In this document: positions 61,979-64,000 of the stretch, one piece after another | Layout of the letters: every line of letters begins with the position of its first letter | Numbering within the stretch: the first letter of the stretch is position 1 | The notes under the pieces: generated by a model | Databases searched by the model: none | What the model was told of the DNA's origin: nothing | Seen by the model: the letters and a program-made list of their open reading frames with translations, nothing else | Translations under genes and position numbers: made by a program | Source: Bufo bufo | Taxonomy: Eukaryota > Chordata > Amphibia > Anura > Bufonidae | Direction of reading: 5' to 3' | NCBI RefSeq assembly: GCF_905171765.1 | Contig: NC_053393.1 | Location: 67,301,371 to 67,365,370, forward strand | Length of the DNA: 64,000 nucleotides

Positions 61979-64000
61979 GTTGATGATGAGGATGAGACAC
62001 AGTTGTCAATAAGTGAGGTTCTTGTTAGGTCAACAAGTCAGGAGGATGACCAGAGTGAGGAAGTGGAAGAGGAGGTGGAGGACGATAAAATCACTAACCC
62101 AACCTAGGAAGGTGGCAAGCCGAGCGAGGACAGCAGTACAGATGGGGAGGGATCCACAGCACTGCAACAGGCTGGAAGAGGCAGTGGGGTGGCAAAAGGG
62201 AGAAGGCGGGCCACACCAAACAGGCCCACAACTGTTCCCCGGAGCACCCCCTTGTGGCAATCTCCCTTGCCAAGGGGTAGGTGTTCCGCAGTCTGGCGCT
62301 TTTTTGAGGAAAGTGCGGACGATAAAATAATTGTCATTTGCAACCTGTGCCGTACCAAAAGGAGCAGGGGCGTGAACACTAGCAACCTCATCACCACCAG
62401 CATGATCTGCCACATAGCATCAAAGCACCCTAATAGGTGGGCCGAACCCCTGGGTCCACAATCAGTGCCTGCGGGTCACACCACTGCCTCCTATTCCCCT
62501 GTGTTATATGCTGACCAATCCCCTGTCCAAGACGCAGGCCCGGATGCCTCCCGCCCTGCACTTGCACCTTCGCAAGCACCATCAGCTAGCACATCCACTT
62601 CTGTGTCCCAGAGCAGCGTACAGATGTCCATGCCCCAGGCCTTTGAATGAAAGCGCAAATACCCAGCCACCCACCCACAGGCCATAGCACTAAATGCACA
62701 CCTTTCCAAATTGCTGGCCCTTGAAATGTTGCCATTTAGGCTTGTGGACACTGAGGCTTTCCACAGCCTGATGGCGGCAGCCGTCCCTCGTTACTCAGTC
62801 CCCAGCCGCCACTATTTTTTCCGGTGTGCCATCCCCGCCTTAGACCAGCATGTGTCCCGTAACATCACCCTTGCCCTGACCAACGCAGTTATTGGAAAGG
62901 TCCACTTAACGACTGACACATAAACAAGTGCTTTTGGCCAGGGATGCTACATTTCCCAGACGGCACATTGGATGAACGTTGTGGAGGCCGGGAGCGAGTC
63001 CCTGTACCCTGGGATGGCACAGGTGCTACCAACGCCAAGGATTGCGGGTCCTATTTCCATCAGGATTTCTACCTACATTAGTGTCTGCAACCCCTCCTTC
63101 TCCTCCTCCACCTCCTCCTCCACTTCCACCTCTGAATTCTCATCTTGCAGCACCAGTCAGCCATCAGTCAGTAGCTGGAGGCAGTGTAGCACTGCAGTGG
63201 GGAAGCGGCAACAGGCCGTGCTTAAACTGATCTGCTTAGGTGACAAACAGCACACCACCGCAGAGCTGTGGAAGGGTATTAAGGACCAGACTGAGCTGTG
63301 GCTCTCGCCACTCAATCTACAAACAGGCAGTCTGATGATGGCCGTAACTTGGTGGCGGCTTTGGAGCTTGCCAAGCTCACACACATACCATGCCTAGCCC
63401 ACGTGTTCAACTTAGTGGTTCAGAGGTTTCTCGAAACCTACCCCAATTTGCCTCAGCTACTGGTGAAGGTGCGCCGCGTGTGTGCCCATTTCTGAAACTC
63501 ATCTACAGCTGTTGCCGGTCTGACAACGCTGCAGCAGCGCTTGCAATTGCCAGCTCACCGACTGTTGTACGACGTGAGCACGTTGGCTAGTCTTTGTGAC
63601 CAGCAGAGGGCAGTAGTGGAATACCAGCTGCAACATGGTCGTCGCCTTTCCAGTAAGCTTCCGCTCTTCACAAGCGACGAGTGGGCATGAATGTCTGACC
63701 TCTGTGAGGTTTTAAGAAACTTTGAGGAATCAACACAGATGGTGAGCGGCGATGCAGCTAGTATCAGCGTGACCATCCCACTTCTGTGTCTACTGAAACG
63801 CTCGCTGCTTACAATAAAGGCGGACGCTTTGCATGTGGAAGAGGTGGAAATGGGGGAAGACATTACACAGGGTGATAGCCAGACCACCCTCGGTTCGTCT
63901 TCTCAGCGCAAATTGGATGATGATGAGAAGTAGGAGACGGTTGCCTCCGCTACAGAGGGTAGTACCCATAGTAGGTTTATTCCATCTGTTCAGAGTAGAT
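61978..64000 (+). pseudogene. hAT transposase (ZBED-like), with stops and frameshifts
   Basis: An acidic N-terminal stretch (~61980-62100) leads, in the frame of 62189, to a BED zinc finger: VWRFFEESADDKIIVICNLC, then MICHIASKHPNRW (62290-62445). After a Ser/Pro linker and a stop at 62648, KLLALEMLPFRLVDTEAFHS (~62710) and HLTTDT (~62915, first catalytic Asp) follow, with a second stop. A shift near 63300-63330 leads to CLAHVFNLVVQ (~63390, the conserved hAT C..H motif). RLLYDVSTRWLASL (~63570) and a segment with EESTQMVSG (~63730) follow. These blocks and their order are those of hAT transposases. At least three disabling changes exclude activity. Confidence 0.85.

Larger units (their letters stand above)
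61413..64000 (+). mobile_element. BED-finger hAT element, continues past window end
   Basis: Tandem subterminal repeats are followed by a decayed transposase gene that is still running at the window edge. Its true left end probably lies before 59876, beyond the Tc1 insertion. Confidence 0.75.

Noticed and set aside
1..64000. CRISPR arrays, bacterial operons, rRNA or tRNA genes
   Set aside because: Tandem repeats here lack CRISPR-like repeat/spacer structure, and the sequence is clearly vertebrate repeat DNA; no tRNA or rRNA signature was seen.

Overview
The window is vertebrate nuclear DNA built almost entirely of transposable elements. The mixture points to an amphibian, most likely a frog: L1/Tx1 LINEs, an Ngaro/DIRS-type tyrosine-recombinase retrotransposon, TTAA-flanked piggyBac-like and Kolobok-like elements, long foldback MITEs, Tc1 elements, BED-finger hAT elements and an endogenous retrovirus. 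No host protein-coding gene, rRNA or tRNA gene was recognised. The species call is an inference from repeat families.

Left third (1-28 kb). A partial L1/Tx1 ORF1 runs off the left edge on the minus strand. A nest follows: a TTAA-flanked MITE shell (1084-10871) holds a hAT shell (1157-10830), which holds a hAT element with a perfect 8-bp target duplication (1501-3455) and a BED-finger hAT element (3874-10622). The transposase gene of that last element is split by a solo LTR (6526-8830), and the LTR carries a composite insertion ending in a perfect 238-bp copy of the surrounding hAT gene. Next come foldback MITEs, a near-perfect 0.9-kb palindrome (14299-15194), a noncoding piggyBac-like element, an orphan ORF relic and an LTR retrotransposon without pol (19904-28157). 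The 3' LTR of that retrotransposon is broken by a piggyBac element with a frameshifted transposase.

Middle (28-48.7 kb). A 5.9-kb Ngaro-like element (29733-35625, minus strand) shows split direct repeats, gag with a CCCH finger, RT/RNase H, tyrosine recombinase and an SGNH hydrolase ORF. An L1/Tx1 ORF2 fragment follows. A TA-flanked MITE (39194-48715) then holds an 8.2-kb endogenous retrovirus with TTAG duplications and LTRs about 99% alike, plus a decayed Tc1 copy. The provirus has broken gag and pol but an uninterrupted 516-codon env. Its gag region encodes a RanBP2-type zinc finger.

Right quarter (48.7-64 kb). A solo LTR is split by a 2.8-kb piggyBac-like element. An L1/Tx1 ORF1 is split by a 1.96-kb foldback with 15-bp target duplications. 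Two sister Tc1 copies share one internal deletion, a further Tc1 copy is disabled by one stop codon, and a BED-finger hAT transposase pseudogene runs off the right edge. The genes work together only within each mobile element, and nothing suggests a host pathway.
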